Shown one piece after another: positions 34,480 through 43,403 of a DNA stretch of 64,000 nucleotides; the stretch's first letter is position 1, and every line of letters begins with the position of its first letter. This stretch comes from Pedobacter sp. MC2016-15 (GTDB lineage Bacteria; Bacteroidota; Bacteroidia; Sphingobacteriales; Sphingobacteriaceae), in contig NZ_JAPIVS010000001.1 in NCBI RefSeq assembly GCF_026239695.1, positions 868,001-932,000 of the forward strand, given 5' to 3'. Position numbers and translations under genes: made by a program. The notes below the pieces were generated by a model. It saw nothing but the letters and a program-made list of their open reading frames with translations. It was not told the origin of the DNA and searched no databases.

Positions 34480-35163
34480 TCAGACGGTGCGAACTGTGCT
34501 TATCGCGGGGACCCATTCCTTTTCTCCGCAGCGGGGACAATCCTGTCCGGCCCCAAGATAATGAACTTCAGCGCAATGGGTACAAGCATAATCTCCGGGA
34601 ACAGGTATGGTAGTTGACTTTTTGCCGTAAGGTTTCGGGAAAACCGGCAATCCCTTTTTTACTTCGTCCTGAGCATAATACAGAAAGCTGATCTGCCCAT
34701 TTGATTCCAGTACACCTGTTCTTACTTGTCCCACATGTTCAATACTTTGCGCCCTCATCTCTGCGAAAAACTCATCCCTTGCAAAATTGGAATCCCCATC
34801 CTGCTCAAGTACAAACTTTCCATCTTCAATGATATACATCGGATCTCCTTCCAGCAAGCTCTCAATCTTCTCATTCCGCGACGCCAGATAGGTGAAAATC
34901 CTGTAAATCAGAAGGATCAATGCAAAAACCAGCAGGGAGGGCAGAATGGCAGATTCGCTGTTCAGCATCGGATCGCCCGCAGCAGATCCGAGTGCAATGA
35001 TGATGGCCACTTCAAAAATACTGAGCTGCCTCACCCCCTTTTTCCCAGTGGAACGAAGAAAAACTATCACAAAAAAGAACATGATGGAAGTCCTCACGCT
35101 GATTTCTATCAGCAGCGACAAGTCCAGGCCTTTCATAAATACATTGTTCCAGTCAACTTCCAT
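34480..35163 (-). CDS. DUF421 membrane protein with C-terminal zinc ribbon
   Basis: The 227-residue protein starts with three membrane helices (about residues 15-95) and the conserved RSTGKKGVRQLSIFE and ALGSAAGDPM segments of DUF421 (YetF-like). A soluble domain of family type follows. It ends with a zinc-ribbon-like pair of CxxC motifs, YACTHC and DCPRCGEKEW. That ribbon is not part of usual YetF-type proteins. The gene abuts the dnaE2 stop with no gap, so the two are convergent. Confidence 0.82.
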   Translation of the reverse strand: MEVDWNNVFMKGLDLSLLIEISVRTSIMFFFVIVFLRSTGKKGVRQLSIFEVAIIIALGSAAGDPMLNSESAILPSLLVFALILLIYRIFTYLASRNEKIESLLEGDPMYIIEDGKFVLEQDGDSNFARDEFFAEMRAQSIEHVGQVRTGVLESNGQISFLYYAQDEVKKGLPVFPKPYGKKSTTIPVPGDYACTHCAEVHYLGAGQDCPRCGEKEWVPAISTVRTV

Positions 35164-35294
35164 TTGATGCGTTTAAATAGCTTTAAACAAATCAATTTTC
35201 ATACCATACAACCTGTGGTGTGCTGGGTCTGATTTTTGCAATACACACCTTACGCTGTATATCCCCTGCAGCGTATGACGCTAATCTCTCAAAA

Positions 35295-36746
35295 ATGGAC
35301 CTGAACAAGCTATTGAAACTATCGGGCGATCTGATTTGCACGGTTGATGCCCACGACAGGTATGTGGAGGTTAGTGATGCGTCCTATGCTATTCTGGGGT
35401 ACCTTCCGGCAGAAATGTGCGGTAAGTCCTACAAAGAGTTCCTGTCACCTTCCGACTTTGAAGTTGCAGAGGAGGTAGTGGAGTTGCTGATGTCCAGCCA
35501 GCCCAATACACAAATACAGCTACGTCATCTTCATAAAAATGGCACCATTGTCCCGCTTTTTTGGAGTGTACACTGGGATGATGAAGATCAGCTGATGTAT
35601 TGCATTGCCCGGAATGGGAATATTACCGCCCAGACAGAGGCGATGAGGAGCTCTCTCGAAGAATCCAACAAAAGGTACCAGTACGTGACAAAGGCAACCT
35701 CTGACGCTATCTGGGACTGGAACCTGGTGGATCGCACGATCTACTGGGGAGAAGGACTTGAAACTATTTTCGGGCACAAAATTTCGGATTTGCCCCAGGG
35801 GGCTGATTCATGGACGAGATTTATCCATCCCGAAGATGCCAAATATGTCCTCCAATCTATTAAAACTGCATGTGGAGGCAAGGAAACCAACTGGAAAGAA
35901 GAATACCGGTACCGCAAAGCCGATGGAAATTACGCCGATGTGGTAGACAGAGGATTTGTAATCCGTGATGAAAAGGGCAAGGCTATCAGGATGGTGGGTG
36001 CTATGCACGATATCAGCGAAAGAAAAAAAGGACTCAACGAGATGAAACAAATCACGGAAGATCTTTTTAAAAGAAACCGTGAACTTCATGAGTTTGGCTA
36101 TATCATTTCTCATAACCTGCGTTCTCCAGTGGCAAATATTAAGGGGATTGCCAGTCTCATGCAAATTGAACCGGATACGCCGGAACATCTTCAGCAATAC
36201 CTGACTAATCTTAACAGCTCTATCGCGAATCTTGATGACGTGATCATCGACTTAAGTAAAATTCTGAGTGCTAAAAACAGGTCGGTTGATCTGCAAATGG
36301 AAAAATTTGACATCCGGGATGTCATAGATCTCATCTGTAAGGAGTTTTCGGAAAAGATCCTGCAATGCGACGCGCATCTGACTATCTCAGGCGGCCCATT
36401 CACCCTGCGCTCAAATAAAGCATACATTCACAGTATCCTGCATAACCTGATCTCCAATTCTATCACTTTCCTGCTCGACAGGCCTCCGGTGATCAGCATC
36501 CACTTGTTGCAAACCGACAACTCAGTCTACATTACCTACAATGATAACGGATGCGGGATTGATATGGTACGTTACCGCAGCGATGTATTCAAGCCCTATC
36601 AGCGCTTCCATCCCGGCAGCAAGGGCAAAGGCCTGGGACTATTCCTCGTGAAAGGCTATATCGAAGCTTTAAACGGATCCGTGAATATCGATAGTGAACC
36701 CGGACAGGGCGTCACTTACATGATATCCATCCCAAAAGCTGAGTAA
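35295..36746 (+). CDS. PAS-domain sensor histidine kinase
   Basis: From ATG 35295 the protein has 483 residues: a first PAS domain (about residues 5-120), a second PAS/PAC (about 130-250: TKATSDAIWDWNLVDRTIYW and GAMHDISERKKG), a coiled coil, a HisKA-type region with the phospho-acceptor His273 in ISHNLRSPVANIKG and an ATPase domain (HNLISNSITF, DNGCGID, GKGLGLFLVKGY). No membrane helix is seen, so it senses a cytoplasmic signal. The frame opens earlier at 35220, but the 35295 Met precedes the PAS fold. No response regulator lies nearby. Confidence 0.88.
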   Translation: MDLNKLLKLSGDLICTVDAHDRYVEVSDASYAILGYLPAEMCGKSYKEFLSPSDFEVAEEVVELLMSSQPNTQIQLRHLHKNGTIVPLFWSVHWDDEDQLMYCIARNGNITAQTEAMRSSLEESNKRYQYVTKATSDAIWDWNLVDRTIYWGEGLETIFGHKISDLPQGADSWTRFIHPEDAKYVLQSIKTACGGKETNWKEEYRYRKADGNYADVVDRGFVIRDEKGKAIRMVGAMHDISERKKGLNEMKQITEDLFKRNRELHEFGYIISHNLRSPVANIKGIASLMQIEPDTPEHLQQYLTNLNSSIANLDDVIIDLSKILSAKNRSVDLQMEKFDIRDVIDLICKEFSEKILQCDAHLTISGGPFTLRSNKAYIHSILHNLISNSITFLLDRPPVISIHLLQTDNSVYITYNDNGCGIDMVRYRSDVFKPYQRFHPGSKGKGLGLFLVKGYIEALNGSVNIDSEPGQGVTYMISIPKAE

Positions 36747-36884
36747 GATAAAGCAGCTCAAACAACTTAGATTTACAAGCTACAGAACATTTAACAGAAA
36801 TATTTTGTTTGTACAGTTTGATATCAAATCCAATCATTTTATATTAGTTAATTTTCTGACAATTGCCCTGCGATTTCACCAATT

Positions 36885-38945
36885 ATGACCAGTAACTCAA
36901 AAACCCCTTCATCAGATCCATCCGAAAATATTTCAGTTGAAGCCCGCTTCAGAGCATTGGTAAATGCTACCTCAGATGTGATTTATAGCCTTAGCGCAGA
37001 CTGGCGTGTGATGCACGAACTTGACGGACGAGGATTCTTAAAGGATGCCTCCGGGCCAAGGGTAGACTGGATCGACACGCATGTTCATCCTGAAGACAAG
37101 GCAAAGGTGAAAGCAGCTGTTGCCAGGGCGTTAAAGAATAAGACCATTTTCGAGCTGGAACATCAGGTACTCAGAGCCGATGGATCCGCAGGTTGGACGT
37201 TTTCAAGGGCCGTACCTATCCTGGATGACAATGGTGAAATCCTTGAATGGTTCGGTGCAGCGAGTGATATTACTGAACACAAAAAAGCCGAACAGGCGCT
37301 GAAAGAAACTACAATCCGTGCAGAACAGCAAAAAAGGGTGTATGAAACGATTACCTCAGGCACACCTGACCTTATGTATGTGTTCGACCTGAACTACATT
37401 TTCACCTATGCCAATGAAGCATTGCTCACCATGTGGGGCAAAACATGGGATACTGCCATTGGCAAAGGTTTACTGGAAAACGGCTATGAACCCTGGCATG
37501 CCGAAATGCATGAGCGGGAGATCGATACAGTAAGGGCTACCAAAAAGCCCATCCGGGGTGAGGTTTCTTTCCCCCATGCTACCCTTGGCGTGAGAGTCTA
37601 CGACTATATCCTAATTCCTGTTTTTGACGAGCAAGGTGAGGTTGAAGCAGTAGCAGGAACCACACGTGATGTAACAGAGCGTAAACAGTGGGAACAAACG
37701 CTGGCAAAGGCCTCTGAAGACATGCAGGCTATTAACGAAGAACTGGCGGCAACCAATGAGGAACAAGCTGCCTCCAACGAGGAACTGATTGCGATCAATG
37801 AAGAAGTGGCATTTGTAAACCGTGAACTGGTAATTGCACAGGAAAAGGTTGAAAAAGGTCTTGTGGAACAACAATTTGCTGCTTCTGAAATTAAACGTGC
37901 CGAAGAGAATCTGCGTATGGCTGTTGAAGCCGCGGGACTGGGAACATTCTACATCAATCCGAATGAGCGTACTATCGTAGTCTCACCTCAGTTTAAAGAG
38001 TTCTACGGCATTAATGCCGACGAGGAAATGACTTATGAAATCGCACTCAACCAGATACATGACGATTTCAGACAAGAGGCTGTAGATATGGCCGAATCTA
38101 CTTTTTCAAAAGGTACCCGATTTGATATGGAATATCCCATCATCGGGCTCCATGATGGCAAATTACGATGGGTACGTGGTATTGGTGAAATGCAGCACAG
38201 CGAAGGCAAAGATTACTTCACCGGTATCCTCCATGAAATCACAGAGAAAAAACTGGATGAAATCCGTAAAAATGACTTCATCGGTATGGTCAGCCACGAA
38301 TTGAAAACACCACTTACTTCCATGAAAGGGTATATCCAGCTGGTGCTGGGCAAAATGAGAAAACAGGAAGAGGGCTTTGCCACGGGAATCCTTGAAAAAG
38401 CTAATACGCAGGTCATTAAAATGACCAGTATGATCAACGGTTTTCTGAATATCTCTCGTCTGGAATCAGGTAAAATTCATATCGATCATGAAATTTTTGA
38501 CCTCGCAGAACTCATCAGAGAATCTGAAGCTGAGTCATTGGCAACAATTGCCAGTCATACGATCATTTACGCACCGGTGGAACCTACGCAGGTGAATGCC
38601 GACTGGGATAAAATTGGACAAGTCATCCATAACCTGATCAGCAATGCAGTAAAATACTCTCCACAGGGAAGCACCATTAATATTGCCTGTGTGACAGTGA
38701 ATGGCACTGCACATATTAGTGTGAAGGATCAAGGTATGGGTATCAAAACTGAAGACATCACAAAAATCTTTGACCGGTACTACCGGGTGGAAGGTGGTCA
38801 TATGTTTTCGATCTCTGGTTTCGGTATTGGTTTGTACCTTTGTGCAGAGATTATTCACCGCCACAATGGAAAAATCTGGGCTGAAAGTGAGTTTGGTGAA
38901 GGGTCAACCTTCAACTTTAATTTGCCCTTATTCACAGAAAAGTAA
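36885..38945 (+). CDS. Multi-PAS sensor histidine kinase with NEE-repeat coiled coil
   Basis: The 686-residue protein has PAS/PAC domains at about residues 20-140 and 150-270. A coiled coil of repeated NEE(L/Q) heptads follows at about 275-330 (INEELAATNEEQAASNEELI), then a third PAS/PAC at about 340-455. A HisKA domain carries His471 in MVSHELKTPLTSMKGY, and the ATPase domain has HNLISNAVKYS, DQGMGI and GFGIGLYL. There are no membrane helices. The repeated coiled coil probably relays or blocks signals between PAS domains. It belongs to a group of three consecutive kinases without a response regulator. Confidence 0.9.
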   Translation: MTSNSKTPSSDPSENISVEARFRALVNATSDVIYSLSADWRVMHELDGRGFLKDASGPRVDWIDTHVHPEDKAKVKAAVARALKNKTIFELEHQVLRADGSAGWTFSRAVPILDDNGEILEWFGAASDITEHKKAEQALKETTIRAEQQKRVYETITSGTPDLMYVFDLNYIFTYANEALLTMWGKTWDTAIGKGLLENGYEPWHAEMHEREIDTVRATKKPIRGEVSFPHATLGVRVYDYILIPVFDEQGEVEAVAGTTRDVTERKQWEQTLAKASEDMQAINEELAATNEEQAASNEELIAINEEVAFVNRELVIAQEKVEKGLVEQQFAASEIKRAEENLRMAVEAAGLGTFYINPNERTIVVSPQFKEFYGINADEEMTYEIALNQIHDDFRQEAVDMAESTFSKGTRFDMEYPIIGLHDGKLRWVRGIGEMQHSEGKDYFTGILHEITEKKLDEIRKNDFIGMVSHELKTPLTSMKGYIQLVLGKMRKQEEGFATGILEKANTQVIKMTSMINGFLNISRLESGKIHIDHEIFDLAELIRESEAESLATIASHTIIYAPVEPTQVNADWDKIGQVIHNLISNAVKYSPQGSTINIACVTVNGTAHISVKDQGMGIKTEDITKIFDRYYRVEGGHMFSISGFGIGLYLCAEIIHRHNGKIWAESEFGEGSTFNFNLPLFTEK

Positions 38946-38971
38946 AGGAAAAACGAATAGCATACTTCAAG

Positions 38972-39001
38972 TTGTAAAAATGTAATTTAATAATATATTT
39001 G
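38972..39001 (+). promoter_or_regulatory. Bacteroidota-type promoter of the GAF kinase gene
   Basis: TTG at 38972-38974 and TATATTTG at 38994-39001 are separated by 19 bases, an excellent match to TTG-N19-TAnnTTTG. The start codon is at 39015, so the leader is only about nine bases long. This kinase gene therefore probably has its own promoter. Confidence 0.6.
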
Positions 39002-39014
39002 CTTTACAACACCT

Positions 39015-40211
39015 ATGAAGAACACCTATCCTATCCATATCATTCCAGAGGGAGAAAATGAACGCCTGGCAGCACTGGACAAGTACATGATCTTTAATTC
39101 CCCGGATGAGCCGGGATTTAAGCAGATTTGTCAGCTGGCGGCTACAATTTTCAAGGTGCCCATTGCACACATTTCTTTTTTAGGGGAACACCAGGAGTTC
39201 GTAAAAGAACAGGTTGGTATTGACCCTATCATCAAACTGGTAGACCGCAAAATTAGTTTATGTTCACTTGTCATCTCCGAACCGGGGGTGAAGGTGATTG
39301 AAAATGCGCTGATTGACCCTGCTTTGGAGAACAATCCTTATGTCCATGGTGAATTCGGTCTCCGGTTCTACGCAGCTGCGCCAATCATCAGTCCGGAGCA
39401 ACAAATCATCGGCACAATGTGTCTGGTTGATCTGAAACCACGGACTTTGAGCAATCACGAGAAGGATATCTTAGCTGACCTGGCCAGAGTGGTCATGGAA
39501 CAAACGGAATTGAGGCTGGCGAATATTCAGCTGATGAAGGAGAAGGATGATTTTATCGGCATTGCCAGCCATGAGCTGAGAACGCCCATTACCTCGCTGC
39601 AGGGATCTCTTCAGATCCTGGACAAACTGAAAGACAAGCCGGAGTCTCCAATGATCCCAACGCTCATCTCACAGGCCAACAAAAGCCTGAAAAAACTGAA
39701 TACACTGGTGTCCGATTTGCTGCATGTAAACAGTATTACTGCCGGCAAACTGGAACTCAGGAAAACAACTTTTACGCTCGCAGATATGATCAACGGTTGT
39801 TGTACAGACATCCGTGCAGCGGGAAAATACGAGCTCAAACTGAGCGGCGATTTGCATCTTCAGGTGTATGCCGATGCAAATAGGATAGAACAGGTCGTTG
39901 CAAATATGGTGAGCAATGCCATTAAATATGCACCAGAATCACCAGTGATAAAAATTCATATTGAACAGAGTGGCGACTATGCAAAGATTGCTGTTACAGA
40001 CAAAGGCAGGGGTATTGATCCCGCAAAAGTTCCCCGCCTGTTCGATGAATATTTCCGTGCCGACCATACAGGTTTACAATTTTCAAGTCTGGGATTTGGG
40101 CTATATATCAGCGCGGGAATTGTAAAGAAACATGGTGGCGATATAGGTGTAAATACCGCATTGAATCATGGCAGTGAATTCTGGTTTACCCTTCCCTTAT
40201 CTGCTTCCTAG
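39015..40211 (+). CDS. GAF-domain sensor histidine kinase
   Basis: The 398-residue protein has an N-terminal GAF domain (about residues 20-165, with FKVPIAHISFLGEHQEFVK and FYAAAPIISPEQQIIGTM), a short linker, HisKA with His186 in IASHELRTPITSLQGS and an ATPase domain (VANMVSNAIKYAPE, DKGRGIDP, GFGLYISAGIV). It has no membrane segments. It is the third of three adjacent orphan kinases but has its own promoter (38972-39001). Confidence 0.92.
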   Translation: MKNTYPIHIIPEGENERLAALDKYMIFNSPDEPGFKQICQLAATIFKVPIAHISFLGEHQEFVKEQVGIDPIIKLVDRKISLCSLVISEPGVKVIENALIDPALENNPYVHGEFGLRFYAAAPIISPEQQIIGTMCLVDLKPRTLSNHEKDILADLARVVMEQTELRLANIQLMKEKDDFIGIASHELRTPITSLQGSLQILDKLKDKPESPMIPTLISQANKSLKKLNTLVSDLLHVNSITAGKLELRKTTFTLADMINGCCTDIRAAGKYELKLSGDLHLQVYADANRIEQVVANMVSNAIKYAPESPVIKIHIEQSGDYAKIAVTDKGRGIDPAKVPRLFDEYFRADHTGLQFSSLGFGLYISAGIVKKHGGDIGVNTALNHGSEFWFTLPLSAS

Positions 40212-40222
40212 TTCTCTCTTAT

Positions 40223-40732
40223 CTATTCCTGACTCTCCTGCTTTACTAAAGTGAACAAGTCCTTTCTACCGTCTTTATTTGCCGACAACAGGCCTTTACT
40301 TTTTAAAGAAGATAAGACACCCCCAATTTGTTTTGCAACTCTTTCCGGATCAGTATCATCATATACTGCCATCACCTCTGCAATCTCTTCTTTAGAAAGT
40401 TCCTTCCCTGCTTCTTCTAATATATACGCTATCTTTTCATTTATAGTCAAACCAGAATGATAATCTGCAGGCACAATTAGCAAAGGATGTTGCTTTCCTA
40501 CAACTTTTGACTTTTCTGGTTTTACTCCTAAAGCAGCAAGTGCAGCAGTTAGATTTTCAATCGTCTTTAGATCGTTATCTACTTCCTTCTGAGATTCCTT
40601 TCTTATCTTATTAGCTTCCGACATAGCTTCTTTGTAAGCAGACTCCAGTTCATTTTGTTTTACATTAGCTGCAGATTGCAAAGCGAGTATTTCACTCTTT
40701 ATAAGTTCTGAAACTTTATTTGTTGATTCCAT
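40223..40732 (-). CDS. Coiled-coil protein with winged-helix-like C-terminus
   Basis: No family is recognised. The 169-residue protein has an N-terminal coiled coil (about residues 5-65, rich in Glu, Lys and Ala), a short linker with HPLLIVPADYHSG, then a compact helical part (LTINEKIAYILEEAGKELSK, then GGVLSSLKSKGLLSANKDGR) that looks like a winged helix with a KGLL turn followed by a beta wing. It could be a DNA-binding or oligomerising regulator. It is monocistronic, convergent with the GAF kinase and divergent from DUF4385 across an AT-rich gap. Confidence 0.6.
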   Translation of the reverse strand: MESTNKVSELIKSEILALQSAANVKQNELESAYKEAMSEANKIRKESQKEVDNDLKTIENLTAALAALGVKPEKSKVVGKQHPLLIVPADYHSGLTINEKIAYILEEAGKELSKEEIAEVMAVYDDTDPERVAKQIGGVLSSLKSKGLLSANKDGRKDLFTLVKQESQE

Positions 40733-41136
40733 TATTCTCTAATTATAGTTCAAGTATAGGGAATGTTTCGCACATTATAAAGAAGTAATTTAAATTTATT
40801 TTACATCAGGTCACAGACACTTTATACATAATGTTTAGAACATGAATCATAAAGTTTATATATTAAAATTATGATCTAAACTTAAAATAAATAAAAATAT
40901 AATATAATACTCATATATATACTGATTTACAGTGTTATATCATAAATAACACATTGTATGTTTATATGCATTAATTATCTTTACATTGAAATTTAAAGGA
41001 TATTTTTATATTGATCCCCTCCTACCCTCGCAGGAATCATTCAACTGCAAAAGCATTATCACAATTCATTTTTTTGATACAAAACAAATCATTAGTTACC
41101 TTGTTTATTATCAAAAACGGAGAAATAATAATCAGC
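40733..41136. other. AT-rich divergent intergenic region
   Basis: This 404-base stretch is very AT-rich and holds no convincing gene; the upstream extension of the DUF4385 frame is low-complexity. It contains the palindrome at 40932-40952 and several TATATA runs. It presumably holds the promoters of the two divergent flanking genes. Confidence 0.6.
40932..40952. promoter_or_regulatory. Operator-like palindrome
   Basis: GTGTTAT (40932-40938) and ATAACAC (40946-40952) form a perfect inverted repeat with a seven-base spacer, in the gap between two divergent genes. Such a symmetry fits a dimeric regulator. The binding protein is unknown. Confidence 0.4.
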
Positions 41137-41625
41137 ATGACGAAACAACAAAAACCATCATACATCAATTTTGATAATGAGAGTTATCCATGGAAATCAG
41201 ATATAGATTACCAGAAATATCCGGAAGAATATCGTGTAGGAAAAGGTGAACAGGGAGTTTTAATTTGTGAACCTTATAAAACAGAAATCGGTCAGCACTG
41301 GCGTTTCAAAAATCCAGAGGTTGCAACTAAAAGTAGTGATACTATCTATAACCTATTTAAACTTTATATTCAAGATTCTAACTTTGTTGGCGCCGATATG
41401 GCAAGGAAGTTTCTACAAATGGGATATACCCGTTCAAGAAGATATGCAAACTACAAAGGGGGAAAGAAATATGATAAAGAAAACAATTATGCAGAGCTTG
41501 AACGCGGAACCGGAGAACAGAAAAAAGCAGAATCAGCAGCTATCTTTTACAAAAAATGGAAAGATGCGGAAGCTGATCCTGCATATACTCAAATGAAAAA
41601 AGAATGGAAGACCCGATTGGGTTAG
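41137..41625 (+). CDS. DUF4385 protein
   Basis: From the ATG at 41137 the protein has 162 residues. SYPWKSDIDYQKYPEEYRVG, then KGEQGVLICEPYK, HWRFKNPEVA, FVGADMARKFLQMGYTRSRR and KYDKENNYAELERG match DUF4385, a family of unknown role also seen in phages. The distribution of basic residues in ARKFLQMGYTRSRRYANYKGG-type segments could suit nucleic acid contact, but that is a guess. The open frame reaches upstream to 41011 but the extra residues are low-complexity, so 41137 is preferred. Confidence 0.8.
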   Translation: MTKQQKPSYINFDNESYPWKSDIDYQKYPEEYRVGKGEQGVLICEPYKTEIGQHWRFKNPEVATKSSDTIYNLFKLYIQDSNFVGADMARKFLQMGYTRSRRYANYKGGKKYDKENNYAELERGTGEQKKAESAAIFYKKWKDAEADPAYTQMKKEWKTRLG

Positions 41626-41638
41626 ACAGAACTTTAGA

Positions 41639-41998
41639 TTAGTTAGTGGGTTTGTTTAGATATTGAATCACCTCAACTTTTACAGAAAGATCGTCAGTAG
41701 TTTTGTGATTGGTTTGCCTCTCTACTTCTGAAAATATTACAGCATCGGCACCTACCTGTTTTGCCTTTTTGATCACCAGCTCTCTGGTCTCTTCACTGCT
41801 GGATTGTAAGCCTCCGGTCGGCGCATTCATGTGACCGATCACTTTAAAAGGCTGCTTGACATCCCGGGCAGAATAGAAGATATCTACACTGTTTGTTGGT
41901 GTAAATTCCGACCCAAAATAAGTAGGACCATACAAGGCCATACAGGAAGTTAAACACAGGGCGATGCCTGAGATAAAAATAAATTTAAATGGTTTCAT
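41639..41998 (-). CDS. Small lipoprotein of unknown function
   Basis: From the ATG at 41998 this encodes 119 residues with a lipoprotein signal (lipobox LTSC at about residue 19). The mature part ends with a compact domain (VIKKAKQVGADAVIFSEVER) resembling small periplasmic folds of YbjQ or DUF4156-like type, whose members read KA..lGADAVi. The frame extends upstream to 42052, but the signal peptide begins at 41998. It is probably anchored to the outer membrane. The role is unknown. Confidence 0.65.
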   Translation of the reverse strand: MKPFKFIFISGIALCLTSCMALYGPTYFGSEFTPTNSVDIFYSARDVKQPFKVIGHMNAPTGGLQSSSEETRELVIKKAKQVGADAVIFSEVERQTNHKTTDDLSVKVEVIQYLNKPTN

Positions 41999-42080
41999 AC
42001 AGATTTCTTTTATGTGTATTCCTAAGATAGGAAGCCAGAGGCAACAAAGCAAGAGAGCGAATTACTTTGTTACCATCATA

Positions 42081-43250
42081 TCACATTTGTTGCTGGGCCA
42101 TGAAAGTTGCTTCGGTAACCAGTTCCCGGATCAACCTGCTACCGCTCATCCAGCGCTTGATTCGATTGGTAATTTGGATCCCTACCCTATCCTTTAGTTC
42201 GGTATCGTGTCCGTAATAATCCGGCATTACAGTTTTCATTCCATGATGAATTTCGGACAGCTCCCCTGACAAAATCAAGTCAGGCTGTGCCTTTACTAAA
42301 TCGGCCAGCGAATCGGCCATTGCCGCTGCATAATACGGACAGTTCCAGTCGTGACGATAAGGTGCATCACCTTTGATATTGACCTTCTGCAAAGGATGAG
42401 AGAGATCCTCGATGATTTCTACAATTGCCTCTCCAAACACCTGTGTATATTCTGCCATAAAATGATTCCACCAGCGGGGATGATGAGGCAGGTCTTTCAG
42501 CAGGGTATCACAGACCATCACACGACGCGGGAAGTCCGGCCTGACAGGATCCATAATCAGCAGAGATACCCCAAAATGACCTTCTTTAGGAGAATGCCTG
42601 CTGCAGATTACAAAAAACTGAAGTTGCGTTTCACCAGCTTCACCCATAATTCTGGTCAGCTCCCTGACATCCTGCAGGCGATCTTCGAGATAACCGCGTT
42701 TAAACAGGACATGCAGGTTTCCCTCCGACTTTGCCGTGCATCGTTTACTATGCTGATCCATTACGTTTTCATTGGCAGGTCGGCTGGTAAAATGGTTGCC
42801 GCTGTTATACCGGATTTCCTCTGATCCCTCAGGATAGGTATTGATATCCGCAGTATCTCCCGCAACGGTCTGTTTGTTGGGTTGAACCGACCGGAAAGGG
42901 ATATGCATCTGTTCACTATCCATTCTGCGGGCCAGGTTATAGATTCGCTGCTCAGTACGTGCCAGCAATGGATCTCCGCTGACAGGGTCAAAATGCACCA
43001 GCTCTGCACGCCTGCCCAGGTGCTTTGCAATAAAGCGGTTCTTCAGAATCACCTGGAAGGGTTGTGCCGTATGCAGAAAAAAATCACGTAACGCATCATT
43101 TGCAAGATATTGATCCATGGTCTGGTCAAACTGCAGAATCGTCAATTCATCGTGAACCTTTACCCAGAGACGTAAAAAACGCTGGATATCACGATCAAAA
43201 CGACGATTAGCTGCTTCTGCAACGTGTTTAATGCAAATTACTGATTCCAT
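42081..43250 (-). CDS. Putative clan CE-like cysteine protease/acyltransferase
   Basis: The 389-residue protein is not recognised as a named family. Residues 205-320 resemble the papain-like core of clan CE enzymes (Ulp1/SENP, YopJ). His225 lies in EGHFGVSLLIMD at the start of a strand. Asp248 ends the next strand in RRVMVCDTLL, like the DS(L/M) of Ulp1. Cys304 begins a helix in HDWNCPYYAAAMADSLADL, like the DCG helix. Spacings of 23 and 56 residues are near those of the known triads (17-19 and 44-49). The usual oxyanion Gln before Cys is not evident. Residues 1-200 are polar and of unknown fold. There is no signal peptide. It is monocistronic. The assignment is inference. Confidence 0.45.
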   Translation of the reverse strand: MESVICIKHVAEAANRRFDRDIQRFLRLWVKVHDELTILQFDQTMDQYLANDALRDFFLHTAQPFQVILKNRFIAKHLGRRAELVHFDPVSGDPLLARTEQRIYNLARRMDSEQMHIPFRSVQPNKQTVAGDTADINTYPEGSEEIRYNSGNHFTSRPANENVMDQHSKRCTAKSEGNLHVLFKRGYLEDRLQDVRELTRIMGEAGETQLQFFVICSRHSPKEGHFGVSLLIMDPVRPDFPRRVMVCDTLLKDLPHHPRWWNHFMAEYTQVFGEAIVEIIEDLSHPLQKVNIKGDAPYRHDWNCPYYAAAMADSLADLVKAQPDLILSGELSEIHHGMKTVMPDYYGHDTELKDRVGIQITNRIKRWMSGSRLIRELVTEATFMAQQQM

Positions 43251-43403
43251 AAAGATTTTTGAGGGAATAAAACAGGCCGCAGGAAGATATACCTGGCAGC
43301 TGTGAGAAATCCAGCTCTAAGATAGCACAAGTTTTCATGGAAACATAGGCGACCGTAAACAATTCTCCGGGCGGGAGTGTTTATTTTTCAAACCCTCATA
43401 CCT

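Noticed and set aside
36885-40211. Hybrid kinase with a receiver domain
   Set aside because: I looked for the receiver motifs (DD, D, K) in all three kinases and found none. They are simple sensor kinases.
40860-40925. Origin-like or attachment-site sequence in the AT-rich gap
   Set aside because: Apart from high AT content there are no DnaA-box clusters or direct repeats that would support it.
41011-41136. N-terminal extension of the DUF4385 protein
   Set aside because: The residues are low-complexity and come from the AT-rich gap. Family similarity begins after the Met at 41137.
42081-43250. Classical papain or transglutaminase assignment for this protein
   Set aside because: In those families Cys comes before His. 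Here the only consistent triad order is His-Asp-Cys, which points to clan CE instead.
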